Assembly: GCF_902686445.1 (NCBI RefSeq)
Contig: NC_062226.1
Coordinates: 15,534,001 to 15,598,000, forward strand
Source: Sciurus carolinensis
Lineage: Eukaryota > Chordata > Mammalia > Rodentia > Sciuridae
DNA: 64,000 nt
Reading direction: 5' to 3'
Below are positions 10,700-22,794 of the stretch, one piece after another (the first letter of the stretch is position 1; each line of letters begins with the position of its first letter). The notes beneath the pieces are model-generated. The model did no database searches. It had not been told where the DNA came from and was given only the letters and a program-made list of their open reading frames with translations. A program made the position numbers and the translations under genes.

Positions 10700-11290
10700 A
10701 AACACTTGCACAATTTCATTTGCGACTAATGCTCACAACCATTTTATAAACAGGTATTATTATTGTTCCTGTCTTACAGATAGGTACACTGAGGGCCTGT
10801 TACGAGAGATGAGGTGTTCCTCCAAAGCTCCTGGGTTAAGGACAAATATCTGGAGGTGAAATGATTAAATTACGTCAGCTGAAACCTAATTGGTCCTTCC
10901 TAATTTGAGTGGACTAATTGGGTGGTAACTGTGGCAGCTTAGGTTGGAGGAGGTGGGCCACTGAGGTTTTCTCCTGGAAGGGTATATTTTCCTTGAGGTG
11001 TCTTCCTCTCTCTCACTATACTTCCTGGCTACCATGAGCTGGCCGATTTTCCTCCACCATGCCCTTGTGCCACGATGCTCCCATCACCTCAGACACGGAG
11101 TGATGGAGTCAGCTGACCATGGACTACACTTCTGAAACCATGAGCCCAATTAAACTTTTCCTCTTCTAAGTTGTTCTGGTCAGGTATTTTGGTCACAGAG
11201 ATGAAAAGCTGACTAACACAGAACCAGGGAGGGTAAATGTCTGGTCTGAAGTTAAATACATTGTGAAGCCCCTCTTTCAACCAAGGAAGT
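10700..11290 (-). mobile_element. MIR SINE split by an LTR
   Basis: The left part (10700-10797) has 'aggtattattattgttcc' and 'cttacagataggtacactga'. The right part (11221-11290) continues as 'cagggagggtaaatgtctgg', matching the MIR 'cagagaggttaagtaacttg' region. The LTR at 10798-11220 therefore sits inside this MIR. Confidence 0.65.
10798..11220 (+). mobile_element. MaLR-type solo LTR (ORR1/MT-like)
   Basis: It starts 'tgttacgagagatgagg', has 'ttggaggaggtgggccac', 'ttcctggctaccatgagc' and 'caattaaacttttcctc', and ends 'gatgaaaagctgactaacaca' at 11220. The ends agree with rodent MaLR LTRs. The flanking 5-mers (gggcc and gaacc) match only in part. Two more members, both reversed, lie at 16742-17110 and 39400-39748. 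Confidence 0.75.
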
Positions 11291-11709
11291 CTGACCTAAA
11301 AGTCAAAACTTTGAATCACCGAGTCACACAGCCTCACAAAGAATAAAATCACCCAAAGCTTAGAATGTCAGAGTTGAAGAAACATTAGAAAACGCATAAT
11401 TCAATTTCTTCATTTTGTAGATGAAGAAATTGAAGCCCAGTAAGAGAAAAGGTTTTGTTGAAAATAGAAAGAGATTTCCCACTTTCTGTAATGATGAGCA
11501 ATGCCAGGGTGACAATTGCCACCTGTTGCACATTAGGAAGAGCTAAAGAAGAGTGAGTGTCAGGACAGAGGTCCCCTGGTACCATGTGAGTGAGGAAAGG
11601 CCACAGCAGAAGTCATGTGTCGTAGTGTGCATAGATGGACCCAGGTGTTCCCTCCCTGCTATAGAATTGTAGTCCAAGCTGTTTGCCTCCTGACTTCTGA
11701 GTATGCCCC
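11291..11709. other. Mostly unique, possible MIR core at 11390-11440
   Basis: 'ttcttcattttgtagatg' and 'aagaaattgaagcccag' (near 11403-11442) resemble a reverse MIR core. Nothing else is recognised. Confidence 0.45.
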
Positions 11710-12092
11710 TGTGGTGCAGAGTACAGCCCCACACTTCTGATGGGGGCTTGGTCCGCGACTGGTTTTCGTCAATGGAATGTTAGCAGACAGGAGATGAGAA
11801 GAGGTAAAAATGTGATTGCCCAGGTGGACTTTTCACTAGCACTCAGGTAATTCCCCATGAGAAACTCATGCCTGACAGACCATGCTGATTAAAGGAAAGC
11901 AGGGCCTCCTGGAGAGTACCCAAACCAAACCTGAATCCTAAGAACTGACCCCCAGACCTGAAGGCTGAGGTAAGACTGCCACAGCCAACCCACAGGCCCA
12001 TTAGCAAGAAAAGAAATGATTATTGTTACCAGTCATGGAAGTTTGGGGCGACTCCGTATTACGTCATTACAGTGGCAATAGCTAACTAATAG
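11710..12092 (+). mobile_element. MLT1-like MaLR LTR
   Basis: 'gatgggggcttggtccgcg', 'aatggaatgttagcagac', 'ccagacctgaaggctgagg' and 'cagtggcaatagctaacta' at the end follow an old MLT1-type LTR. It is diverged and has no internal region. Confidence 0.6.
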
Positions 12093-12224
12093 AGTGTGAT
12101 TCATCTTTGCCACCTGTGCCTTACACGAGAACGTTTAAAAAACATTTCACGTTCTCTTGAAATCAATTTACTTGGTAGAGTTTCTGAAATTAGAATGTTT
12201 GAAGAAAGATGAGTAGCCTTTCAT

Positions 12225-12480
12225 ATGATTTTTAAAAATTTATTCAATTTATTTTTGATTGACAAATCATAATTGTATACTTTTATGGGGTAAACCGTGG
12301 TGTTTTGATATATGTGTACAATTAGTAAGACTAATCAAGGTAGTTAACATGCTCATTGCCTCACTTACCTATCGTTTTTAAGGTTAGATATTTGATACCA
12401 ATTTCTTAGTTATTTTTGAAATATATATATATTTTTGAAATATATATATATATATATTTTTACTACAGTTACTAAAGTCT
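12225..12480 (-). mobile_element. L1M 3' end with AT-rich internal duplication
   Basis: 'atttatttttgattgaca', 'attgtatacttttatgggg', 'ttttgatatatgtgtaca' and 'gttaacatgctcattgcc' match the reverse complement of an L1M 3' UTR. At 12412-12462 a unit of about 20 bp (atttttgaaatatatatat) occurs twice in tandem. Confidence 0.7.
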
Positions 12481-13600
12481 GCAATATTATCTCTACAAAC
12501 TTATAGAAATTTCTAAAGTTGTTAAAAGTAGAGATTTGGAACTATTTGGAACACATCATCCTTAAAGAATACATGAACTTTCCTTAAAATGATACCTTGA
12601 AAGATTCCCAAACATGGAATGTAGCACTGCATCCTGTATAGGCAGCATCAAGGGAAAAAGAAACTAGTTCCTTAAAATTATAATACTACTAAGTACAACA
12701 TGGTTGATTTTTATCACTATTTATATGCTTCATTTTTTGTTGTGTAATGTTTGGATGCTAAAGACTATATCCCCTACGAGCAAGTCCACTTGCTAAGGGC
12801 TTGGAGTTATTTCTTCAGTCACAGTTAAGATAGTATCAGGTGATGTTAGAGTCACAAATAAGGCATTCTTGGTTTCAAATGTATCAACTGCCTCTGCTTC
12901 CATGGACTCCCAAGGAGTTACTAAATAAACATCACAACATATTAAGGCAAAAAACTATTGATGATTGTCCAAGCACCTGCTTCTATATCAAGGTAATGTA
13001 GGTAAAAGTCGGGTTGATGCACATGACTTTGGTTTAAGGTCTAAATAGGGTACTTACTTCTTCAACTGTATACCTTCCTATACAAATAAGTCTTTAAATT
13101 TTAGGATGTCTGGTAGCTGTTTGGAGCAGTGAAGTACAGATGGGCAGGAAATGTCCAGGTCTGAGAAGCAGTATCTGCTTCAGTTTACCTATTCCACCAT
13201 AGCAAGCAGAAGACAAAGCACAAGAGATGAAACTTGCTTGCGCTCACTGTGTCTCACACTTTGTCTCAGTAAATATGTAAGAATTATGGGATGCTACATT
13301 GAAGGCCACCATAATCCTGTCAACCGGGGCATATAACCCCTGCTCCCAACAGTTTGCTGAATATCCCAGGCAGGATTGGCATGGAGACAAGGATCAGAAG
13401 TATAGATCTCCTACACCAGAATCACTATGCCTCCTTGGCTGTTTTAGATCCAAGCAATCTCTCGAGATTATTTGTTGAATAAATAAAGATTTGTGCTACA
13501 GATGATGGATACCAGCAAAAACTAAGTACTCATCCACAAATTGGAGGAATTGATAATCTATCAGGAAACATCAGAAAAGTCCAGTAATCAGTTGATCAAA
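12481..13600. other. Unique DNA, no gene
   Basis: No repeat, exon or RNA gene recognised. The 61-codon frame at 13151-13336 has no motif. Confidence 0.6.
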
Positions 13601-13888
13601 ACAAATTTATTGTGTTCTACGTGCTAGGACTCGGAGGTACAAAGGCAGGATTTCTGCCCTCAGTGTTCTCATGATCTGGGGAATGAGGGTCAATACATTG
13701 ACCAACTCTGGTCAAAGCCTTCATTGAGCCAGTAGAGGAGTCCATGGTATGACAGAGAGACAGATGAACTTCAGACAAGTGAGGACTTTCCAGAAGAGGT
13801 GAAATCTAAGCTGAGTCTGGGTAATGGTTTAGATGAGAAAGGAAAATAGGCAGCCAGAGGAACTAGCAAGACAAACAGAGAACACTTC
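13601..13888. repeat. Ancient mammalian interspersed repeat, family unresolved
   Basis: 'ctacgtgctaggactc', 'tgccctcagtgttctcatg' and 'gaggactttccagaag' follow a common old repeat recalled as 'tgccctcatggagcttac ... ggaaggcctc'. Other pieces of the type are at 17830-17960, 32690-33480, 35905-36480 and 53270-53480. Confidence 0.45.
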
Positions 13889-14207
13889 TGTCTCAGTCTG
13901 CTTGGACTGTTTTAACAAAATACTTTAGACTAAACAATTTCATCGATAACAAAAATGCATGTTCTGAAAACTGGGACATCCAAGATCAAGACGCCAGCAG
14001 ATTCAGAGTCTGGTGAGGGTTCACTCTGTGCAACAAAGATGGTTCCTCCCTTACTGCATTCTCACATGGCAGCAGGGTGAGTGGGCTCCCTGGGGCCTCC
14101 TCTGTAAGGGCACTAATCTCATTGGTGAGGGCTGCTCTTATGATCTGTTCACCTCCTGAGTCTCCACTTCTTAATATATTGGACTGGGAATTGCATTTTG
14201 ACATATG
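13889..14207 (-). mobile_element. MaLR (MST/MLT1-like) LTR
   Basis: 'tgtctcagtctgcttggac', 'acatccaagatcaagac', 'ttctcacatggcagcagg' and 'gtaagggcactaatctc' are the reverse complement of a MaLR LTR. It resembles the copies at 1405-1787 and 24299-24644. Confidence 0.75.
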
Positions 14208-14489
14208 CCTTTTTCGGAGGGGGTGGGGGAATAAATACTCAGACTATAGCAGCTTGAAGAATCTCAGTATGTTTAGAAAATAAAGGTACAATTCTGTATG
14301 GTTAGGGTGTAGGTTGTACATGGGTATGTTGAGGTGTTGGTTTGGGAGAAGTTATGATAAAGTTGGACAATATAAAGTGACAAACGGTGTCCAGCTAAAA
14401 CTCAGTGACAGGTCATATATGTATTAGGTTATCACATTATTGAGGAGCCAGAAAGACATTCTTCTTGAATGAGGTGCTAATAAATGTAA

Positions 14490-14700
14490 TTATAAAAAAT
14501 AGGCAATAGCTACTAGTCTTGAATATCTAATATGTATGAAATGTTTTCTGTATACCATGTCTTTGAAATAGAGGCATCTATTTTCCACTTTTTGTAGAAG
14601 AAATTGCATCTCAGACAGGTTGAGTAACTTGCCCAAGTTACACAGGAGCAACTGCATGTAGTTCATGCCCATCTTCACCCAAAACAGATGCTCTTAACTC
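14490..14700 (-). mobile_element. MIR SINE
   Basis: 'cactttttgtagaagaaatt', 'gcatctcagacaggttgag' and 'taacttgcccaagttacac' match the reverse MIR core well. Confidence 0.75.
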
Positions 14701-16435
14701 ATAACTCCTGTAATTGTGAAATGCACTTTAATGGTAGGTAAAAATGTGGAGAGGTAGAGACAGGTCTTACACACTTTATATAAAGCCACATCAAGAGCTA
14801 CCTCCAGAGTTCTAAGGTGCTAGTCCCTGTAGGGAGTCTGAGAAATTACAAAGATTATAAAATGGATCCCCAGGTGTCCACACTTACCTCCCTAATGTAT
14901 CCTCCCAGAAGAGCCTGCTGTCATCTATTCCAAGCAGCAGATATTCCCCCTGAACTTGTAAAGAGCAATTTATAAAATGTGCACAAAAAAAAAAGAATAA
15001 AACCTCGTACTCGAAGCTGATGGTTGGACAAAGTAGGGCAGAGAATAGTTTATTCTTCTTCTTTAATTTTCCAAGAAGAGTGCAGTTTCATCCTATTTAT
15101 AATAAAAGTTACTGATATAATAAAAGCATCTCATCAGCAGTCATTTCTACAAATAGAGCATTGACGCTTTAGATATTAACATGTGTTATAAATGTCATTG
15201 ATATATTAAGACTGTTCAGACTGTCTATCTAAAAATAGAGGGAAAGCCATAGGGAGGGAATAGGAAGACACAGGATGAACTAATTCAATCAGAAAAGGGG
15301 AATCTATTCTCGCACACTTCAGTCTGTTTGTGAGCAATGCAGGTAAACACCTGGATCTGATTCATGATTTGAATTTGACTCGCCAACAGAACAGGATGCG
15401 GAGAGGGGAAGAGGGTGGGACGAGAGGAAAAGGAGGAGGAACAGCAAGAGAAACATCAAATCAAGTGATTTTATTATTGAAAAGAACTCAAATTGTGTTC
15501 TTCAATCATCTCTCTTTGCAGCTTGGGAAACTGAGTTATGGAAAGTGAATGCAATTTATCCTGAGTGTTTTTTGGTTAAAAGCTTCAGAGATCTGACCTC
15601 TGAATCAGACTTAAAAGAAGACAATTGGTAATATTTTTTCTATATCAAAGCAGGAAGTCCTGTGGGTTGGTAAAAGCATTGGCAAGTTTTGGACATAGGA
15701 ATTAGGAAGTAAGAGGAGGCAGAGAAATTCAACTCTGTTTAGTACTTACCATTGGATGGAAGCATTTAAACTAATATCCAGTTCAATATGTGAGAAGGGA
15801 TGGGAGGGAGGGTAGTTAGACCCCCTTTCATTCATGGAGAGATGCAGCTCACTCTTGAAGGCAAGGAAATTGTGATGCGCTTGTGCATTGATAATTAAAC
15901 TGGCTGCCTGGATCCACGTCCCCTCAGATGTCAGGCTCATTCTTTGCTGTACAGGGCAAGGGCAGAGTTTCCTCTTTACCATTTAGCCTAAGACTTGACC
16001 TTGGATTATGAGGTCCATAGGCTGGCAGTGCCATCACTGGAGCCACGGACTCTGCACAGGTGAGACTGAAGGTCAGTAAGGAAGGACTCTCGGGAGGTCA
16101 CACAGAATCACCAGGTTGCCTGATTCATTTAAAAATAATAGAAACTCAAGTGTGCAGTTAAGTCTGGTGTTGTTGAACTCTACGAACAGTCTAGTTGAGG
16201 TCTTGAATCCAATCCATCCTCACAGAGCGTCACAAAACAGGTCAGGAGAGGGTGGGGTCACATGGGGCGAGGAAGCACGTGGGAGAGGAAAGAAAAGGGT
16301 GCAAAGAACAGAAATTTTGAGAGGTTGAGAATGAATGTTATGAAAACAATAGTTGTAGCTTGCTAGTGTAAACTTGTAATGTTGATGTTTTTGTTACTAT
16401 TATTTTGAACTCTAGCCATAGAGAAAGCGAGGGAG
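14701..16435. other. Unique DNA, no gene
   Basis: An A-run lies at 14985-14994 and a purine-rich patch at 15398-15450. Neither a repeat family nor an exon is supported. Frames of 60-78 codons overlap and have no motif. Confidence 0.6.
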
Positions 16436-16545
16436 TCTTTTTTTCTCTCTCCCCAACTCCTCCCTCTCTCCCCTCCTCTCTCCTCCTCTTCTTCCTCCTT
16501 CTTCCTTGTCTCTATCTCCTCTTTTACTTTGATTTTTTTTCTCTT
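16436..16545. repeat. Polypyrimidine (TCC/TCT)n tract
   Basis: About 100 bases of almost pure C and T broken by a few A/G. Both strands give long low-complexity frames (16363-16587), which are artefacts. Confidence 0.85.
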
Positions 16546-16631
16546 CCCCAACCTGGTCATTATAATTTCATATATACAGAAAACTGAAATTTTAATAACG
16601 TATCATATCCCTAAGGCTTTTTGCCTCTTAA

Positions 16632-16680
16632 GTTTTCAAAATATAAAATTTTCAAAATATAATTTTTCAAAATATACATT
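16632..16680. repeat. Three tandem copies of a ~16-bp AT unit
   Basis: The unit 'ttttcaaaatata(aaa)' occurs three times in a row with small length changes, which points to replication slippage. Confidence 0.85.
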
Positions 16681-16741
16681 TTTTTTACAATAAAGACCTT
16701 GCTTGGTTAATGTAAAAATATGCTAAACACAATGGAAGTCA

Positions 16742-17110
16742 TGCTAGTCAGCTTTCCATTACTGTAACAATATGCCTGAGATAGTCAACTTAAAAAGAGG
16801 AGAGATTTATTTTGCACATGATCCCAGAGGTTCAAGTCCATGATCAGCCTGCCCTGTTGCTTTGGCCCTGAGGGAAAGCAGCATATTGTGGTGAAGAATA
16901 TGTGGTAGAGAAAGCTGCTCACCTCTTGGCAGCTGGGAAGCAAAGAAAAAGAAGAGGAGGTGGATTCCCAATATCTCCTTTAAGGGCACACCCCAATGAC
17001 CTAGCTTCCTCCACTGTGCTCCATATTCTCAAGCTTCTGGCCCCTTACCCAACTGTGCCATTTCCCTAGGACCAAGTCTTCTACACATGGCCTCTGTGGC
17101 ACCTTCATGG
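16742..17110 (-). mobile_element. MaLR-type LTR (ORR1/MT-like)
   Basis: 'tgctagtcagctttccatt', 'tgtaacaatatgcctgag', 'gctgctcacctcttggcag' and 'ccaatgacctagcttcctcc' are the reverse complement of the family seen forward at 10798-11220. It is diverged and the far end is uncertain. Confidence 0.75.
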
Positions 17111-17959
17111 TGAACGTGAGAGCAGAAGTCCACACGGTAGAGAGTGAGCCATAGGTGATCTCATCCGCTGCGCTGGGCAGTCTGTTAGAGGCAGTACTCA
17201 GTGCTGAGTACCACTCTGACTTCCTTCTACTTGGGCTTGTGGGACAACTCTATTTTTCCCACTTCTGTGACTTGGCACAAGTGAATCCACTTCTATTTCC
17301 TTGAGTAAAAGAACGGGGACTCCATCCCATAATCTGTGTCTCAGAATGACTTATGAAAATTAAGTGAAATACACATTTTCAATGTTGGACCCACAATAAA
17401 AACCCCTGCATCTTAGTTACTCAGGTGCATTCCTCAGATACACAGAGGTATGTAAACAATGACCTCATTCTACATATTGTATACAGAAAAGGTAGAAGCC
17501 CCCCACCCACATATCATGGGAGCCTCTCCTGATCTCTGTAGGTAAGAACTCATTGTCTTGAACATGTAAACCATTTTATACCTCTACCTACTCCCTGAAA
17601 ATAATCAAGAAGGTATCCTCTGGTACTTGGATTTCCTTTGTCAGCAATGGTGCAGTGAGTGTCATAGCTTAGACATTTGGAAGTCTACTCAATTCCATTG
17701 CTTAAGCAGTCTGTTTGTTGTCTGAAGACCTGCCAGGTTGCATGATCCCCTTTGAAAAGATGAGGGAAAGATTCGCAGCAGTGCTTTTGCTTGGACTTCC
17801 TTTCCCTGACTGGACCTCCTATGGCAGTTCATTCAGCAAATATTTATCTGGACACCCTGGGTGTTCACAGATGAACCCAGCACAGAGCTGGGTGTGGAGA
17901 CATCACACTCTGAAGGAGGAAATGAGATGAGATGCTACAGAGACATTAAGATATTAGGC

Positions 17960-17965
<6 letters not shown>
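17111..17965. other. Unique DNA with an old repeat scrap at 17830-17960
   Basis: 'gcaaatatttatctggacac' and 'cagcacagagctgggtgtgg' near 17836-17892 resemble the ancient repeat of 13601. The rest is unassigned. Confidence 0.45.

Positions 17966-17994
<29 letters not shown>
17966..17994. repeat. Poly(A) run
   Basis: About 29 A. There is no AATAAA within 40 bases upstream and no SINE body, so this is a free A-run or a fully eroded retroelement. Confidence 0.9.
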
Positions 17995-17998
<4 letters not shown>

Positions 17999-19689
17999 AG
18001 TTGAAGTTGTCTTCCAGTCTTAGTGGAACATTTTCAGAATTTGCATTTTTACCATTCTATAAGTGTCTCTCAGATTTTGGCTATACCGGAGACTTTATTG
18101 AAAAGGATAATCGGCCTCAGGACCCACTGGGCCTGAGGATGACCTGGGTCTTAGGAGAGCTGGTTGAGTGTTTGTATTTGTCTGTGTCCTTTCATATTGG
18201 GGTCCATTTTAGCAACAACCAAAGGGTGCTCTAGAAACTTGGATTTTCTACTTCTTAGCTGCTCAGCTTCCCTGGGCTCAGGGAAATATTTCTTTGCAAC
18301 ATTTCTATTTCAAAATATCACAGGCAGAAATACCCATGGAGATTTGGATGTGTAGCAGAGACTGAGAGGAAAACCAGAGAAAACAATAAATGGGGAGAGG
18401 AAAAGAAATAGCTGGCATTTTCTTCCAGACTGAATAATGTATTGGAATGTTTCATTTTGCTATAGATTGAAAGGGGCTTAAGGGGGAAAGAGGTGAGAGG
18501 GGGAAGTCATGAGAAAGAGAGAGGCTTGCCAGAGTCCCACGAGATGGGCATTGTAATCTAAAAGTTATTTCTCAGCGGGGCTTGGTTCTAAAGTTCACCA
18601 CTGAATTACATCTGGGGTGTGTGGGGACCTATCTTTGGTGCACTAACAACACCTTGGATAGAATGTTCCCCATGTGGAATGATTCTTTCACCCAGGACTT
18701 ACTGGAACCTGTTCAATTTCCCTCTCTCTGTGTGCTTATTTTTTTTTTCTTTTTCCAAAACTACTTACTTAATTCCCCATGTCTTTTTTTCTCATAGTTA
18801 TTTTTAAGCAACAGAGCACAGGCTCAGTAGATGTTTGCTTACAACCCTCTGAACATTCTCGTCCTATAATAGAAATTATATTGAAAACAATGGAACCAGA
18901 TCAACTCCCACACCAGAAATACTTCAAACAATATATGAACCCGTGCAACCAAAAATGTTTCAATTTATTCCCAGTGATTGTTCTTAAAAGGTGTGTAAAG
19001 AAAGTGTGTATAAACCTAGACCCAGTCTCTCATACAGTATGAAAATGTTGTGCTTTTATAAAACATTGTTCTGAGATAAAAAAATTTCCTGCTTAGACTT
19101 CTGCAAACCTTCTCGAACAGAATTTTTATATAATATAGAATTTCAAGAAAAATATTAATTCACCAATGTAATTTTAATGGCACTCAAAAGAAGTTGCAAA
19201 ATACAAATGCAAAGTAGATGGAAAATTGTATTAACTTTTGGCACAATTGCTTAAAAACTTGAAAGAGAAAAAACATGTAATGACAACTTAACTAAAACAT
19301 AGATATAATGACTCCATCTTGGCTTCTAGCAAAACTTAGTACCTCACTGATACTCTAAATGTGTGCTAGGGGTGTAGAGGACCAAGAGAAAAGATGAGAA
19401 GGTACAAAATAAAGAAAGAGGGAGAATGAAGGCTGAGGGATGTAAGACAGGAGGGCAGAACGAGAGGGTGAAGGTAGCTGCCATTACTTTCTTACATAGG
19501 TTGGGAACCCAGGTCAAAGGAGGGCATATTTCTTGGAAGCTGGTGCTGCTGGGAATCTCTGGAGAGCCCAAAGGGCAATGATTTGAAAAAGTATCAGATC
19601 CTGACACACACACAGTGGGACATAAATGCCTGCCTTAATTGACAGATGTCCACATCAGACTCAATTTTGGTTCCTTTCCCAGTTTTTCA
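17995..19689. other. Unique DNA, no gene
   Basis: A T-run lies at 18739-18748. Open frames of 60-89 codons (17995-18234, 18582-18797, 18779-19042, 19344-19613) lack motifs, and no repeat is recognised. Confidence 0.6.
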
Positions 19690-19860
19690 ACTTAGTAAAT
19701 ATAGGACCTGCCACCAGTTACTTGACTTCCCTGGGCCTCAGTTACCTGGTATGTAAATTGAGCAATGTAATTCCGAAGACCATAGGAAGAATGGAGTGAT
19801 ATTTGTGTAGATTTAGTGCCTCTTGTTGCCGTTACTATTATTGTTTATTATTATGACCCC
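19690..19860 (+). mobile_element. MIR SINE
   Basis: 'gttacttgacttccctggg', 'cctcagttacctggtatg' and 'attattgtttattatta' at the end follow the MIR consensus in forward direction. Confidence 0.65.
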
Positions 19861-19899
19861 TTGGGAAAAACAGTGGTTCAATGTGTAGAAAGGAACACT

Positions 19900-20240
19900 A
19901 CATGTATTTATTCTCTTTGCCCTAGGAATCCTCCTCCTGGAAATGAATCCCAAGAAAATAATTCAACAACAAAAAAAGTAAAGCTAAGTACCCAGAGATG
20001 ATTACTACTGCATTAGCAATAATTACCAAAAAAATGGAACAACTTAAAATGTCCATCAATAGGGGAATAATTTATAGTAAATTATGACATATCAACATAA
20101 TAGGATATAATGCAACTGTTAAAATGAAAATTATGATGACAATGTAGCATAATGAACAAATGCTTATAATTTAATGTTAGGTGAAAAAATTATAATGCAT
20201 GTATATGGGCAATTACTGGTATCTTATAAGCATAAATTGA
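19900..20240 (+). mobile_element. L1M 3' UTR fragment
   Basis: 'aaaatggaacaacttaaaat', 'gtccatcaataggggaataa', 'ggatataatgcaactgtta' and 'ttaatgttaggtgaaaaaa' match a forward old L1 3' UTR. Confidence 0.7.
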
Positions 20241-20600
20241 AATACTTATATATGGATGCGCACTTAAAGATCATTTTCCTGTTTACAATTTATTTTTTTA
20301 ATATTGAAATCATCTACTCAATAATAAAGACATGCAGGTGGAGATTACTAAATAGAGAGGCATACAGCTTATAACTCACATCAGTGAATTAGTGTTAAAA
20401 ACAGATCTGCTAGGGGACATGCATACAACAGCTTTGGGACATTTATGTGGAGAATATTTAAAAATAGTAAGCACAAACACTTCATGCTATCAGTGTAAGA
20501 AGGAAAATTGAATATTCTTTTAAAAAAGCAAATGTAAAAACTCAATGAAACAACATTTCAATGAGTGCAAATGACTATGTTGATAACCTTTCATTCTTTC
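20241..20600. other. Unique AT-rich DNA
   Basis: No recognised feature. Confidence 0.6.
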
Positions 20601-20732
20601 CTTAAAATAAACTTGGTAAATTTTTTCTTTAAAAAAAAAAAAAAAGAAAGAAAAAAGAAAACAAAATGGGTCCCAACAGCCTCTGAGTCCACAAAGAAAT
20701 AATGGTTTCTCTGAAAAAAAAAAAAAAAGAGT
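20601..20732 (+). repeat. Paired A-tracts, first with AATAAA upstream
   Basis: An AATAAA (within 20604-20611) precedes an A-rich run (20631-20670) by about 20 bases. A 50-base segment then ends in a second A-run (20715-20729). This looks like one or two retro-inserted tails, but I could not identify a parent. Confidence 0.4.
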
Positions 20733-20935
20733 AAGCAAATATCTAACACTTATATAACTTTTGCTGTGTGCCAGGTCCTAGTCTGAGTAATTAATTCATT
20801 TTATACATTGAATTTTTGCAATAATATTATTGTACAGATAAGAAAATAAATGTGTATTGTGGATGAGCAGCTGGCTGGTAGTTGCATAGCTACGAATAGT
20901 GAGCTGGGATTTGAACCTAGGCAGTTTGGGGAAAC
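20733..20935 (-). mobile_element. MIR SINE, nearly full length
   Basis: 'gtgtgccaggtcctagtctg', 'tattattgtacagataag', 'gctggctggtagttgcatag' and 'gggatttgaacctaggcag' cover most of MIR in reverse. Confidence 0.8.
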
Positions 20936-21935
20936 TCCAGAATCCATGTTCGTGACTGAGCACATGTTTCATGTTCACCATGGTTAGCTTCTAGGTCATG
21001 TGCCCAGGGCCTTTGCATCACACAAAACCCTGTGAGCACAGGACTCCCACATGTGGGTTTAGTGCTCCATTGTATCTCGAAATTGTGAACTCTGTCTTTG
21101 AACTTGTGTTCTGTCAATGAAGTCTGATGGGACAGTGGAGTATGTACTGAGAACTGAGAGTTGCTCCTCAACGCATTCTCTGTTCCTGCTCTCCATCCCT
21201 GGTGCTCTGGGTCCTGCCTGTCCTCCACCTTCTCGCCTCCATCCTACGGCCCCCACCATCCTCCAGGGTGGTGACCAGATCACAGTGTTGGGATAGAGAC
21301 TGAATTCCATCACCACTAGCTTTCCCAGTGGGGGGCTGCATGAGGTCATGAGGCTGCTTGGGGACTGGCTTGTGTCTGGTGGCAATGACTCTGTTGCCCT
21401 GACTTGCTATCATCATGATTCATTCTGCAAGCAAGTCAGTGACAGTCTCTTTCCTATCCCTGATCCAGGTACCATGCATGTGCTGGCGTTTAGAGAGGTT
21501 TTAATACCTTGGGGTGCTGCCTGTCTGCCTTGGGTTGAGAGAGCTGACCTTAATCTTCCCACAGCTGAACAAAGATCAAGCATGTCCATTTTGCATCAGT
21601 TTCCACAAATTATGCAGCTGGTCCTACTTTCCTTTATTGATTTATGAAGAAAAGGAAAACACAGGAACATGATTAATATAAATTATGGCCACCCACAAAT
21701 TAGAGGAAGCAACAGAGGGCAAATCAGAGAAGCTGTACTTCCCACAGTGGTCTGAGATCACAGGTTTTGTACAGCTTTATTTGGATGTGCAGGCCTAACC
21801 CATGGCTAAACTCATATTACCCCAGCTCTCTCAAGTGCCAGAAGTCAGTGGCAAGCTTTTAGCACACGCTTCAGGAGGTAACACAGCTTCATGCCTAATA
21901 TGTTTGTCACTGTTGCCTGTGGGACGGAATCCCAG
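20936..21935. other. Unique DNA, overlapping chance frames
   Basis: Reverse frames of 103, 108 and 82 codons (20917-21416) and a forward frame of 99 codons (21348-21647) overlap in the more GC-rich part. None has a domain I recognise, and overlap in several frames argues against coding. No repeat is recognised. Confidence 0.55.
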
Positions 21936-22090
21936 GTGTGCCACAACGGTGCCACTTGTGTGACCTTCAACTAGGCACTTTGTCCATACACAAAGGGATC
22001 ATCACCTCTTACAGGTATTCTGAAGAGCAAAGCACATAATGCCCATAAAGGGGTTACTCACCTCCTGGCATTGAGTATGCTCTCAGCAGA
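21936..22090 (+). mobile_element. MIR SINE
   Basis: 'acttgtgtgaccttcaacta', 'ggcactttgtcc' and 'agagcaaagcacataatgcc' follow a forward MIR with much divergence. Confidence 0.5.
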
Positions 22091-22639
22091 CTTGACTTGT
22101 GATCCAGAGTTGGGGCTCATGCTCCATCCCAGACAGACACGACAGTGAGAATACTGTGCCTCAGATGCCATATGGGAGCAGGGTGGAAGAAGGTTGACAT
22201 TCTGCTGGAAAGTTCAAGAATCAGATATTTTAATGTTCCCATGAGTTAAGCACACCTGAACAGAAGGCACTAGCAGGTAGAACCTATATTAAGGCTTGGT
22301 TGAATTCCCAAAGTCATGTGAAATGCCACACAGTGGAGACAACTTTGGTTTTGGTTTGACAAATCAGAGCAGGTGCTGTCAGCTCAACCTTTTGTCCTAA
22401 AAAAAAAAAAAAAAAAAAAAGAAAAAAAGAAAAAGTAAAAGCTTAGCAATTTCACATTCACGGAGTTGAATATTTTTAGACTTTCAAATATATTATTAAG
22501 TGTATAGAAACTCAAAATTGCAAGGAAACTTTTCTAGTCCCCTTCTAATGAGTAAGTAATGGTAACTTTAGAGTGTGAGAAGAGAAATGATATTCTCGAC
22601 AATATTTAATGTGAAAAATCTTTGTATATACTTTCAAAT
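22091..22639. other. Unique DNA with A-rich run 22399-22440
   Basis: The A-rich run has about 22 A, then GAAAA repeats. No poly(A) signal or repeat body lies upstream. Confidence 0.6.
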
Positions 22640-22794
22640 CTACATGGCAGAGGCATAATTTTTACATAATAAGATGAACATGTCCATTTTAAATACACAA
22701 TTCAATGACTTTTAACAAATGTATGAATACTTATGATTACCACCTTGGTCAAAATATAGACTCTTTCCATCACTCTCAAAAAGTTCTATTGTGT

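Noticed and set aside
20917..21416. Three overlapping reverse frames (82-108 codons)
   Set aside because: Different frames are open over the same bases because of mild GC enrichment. No motif or exon boundaries are present.
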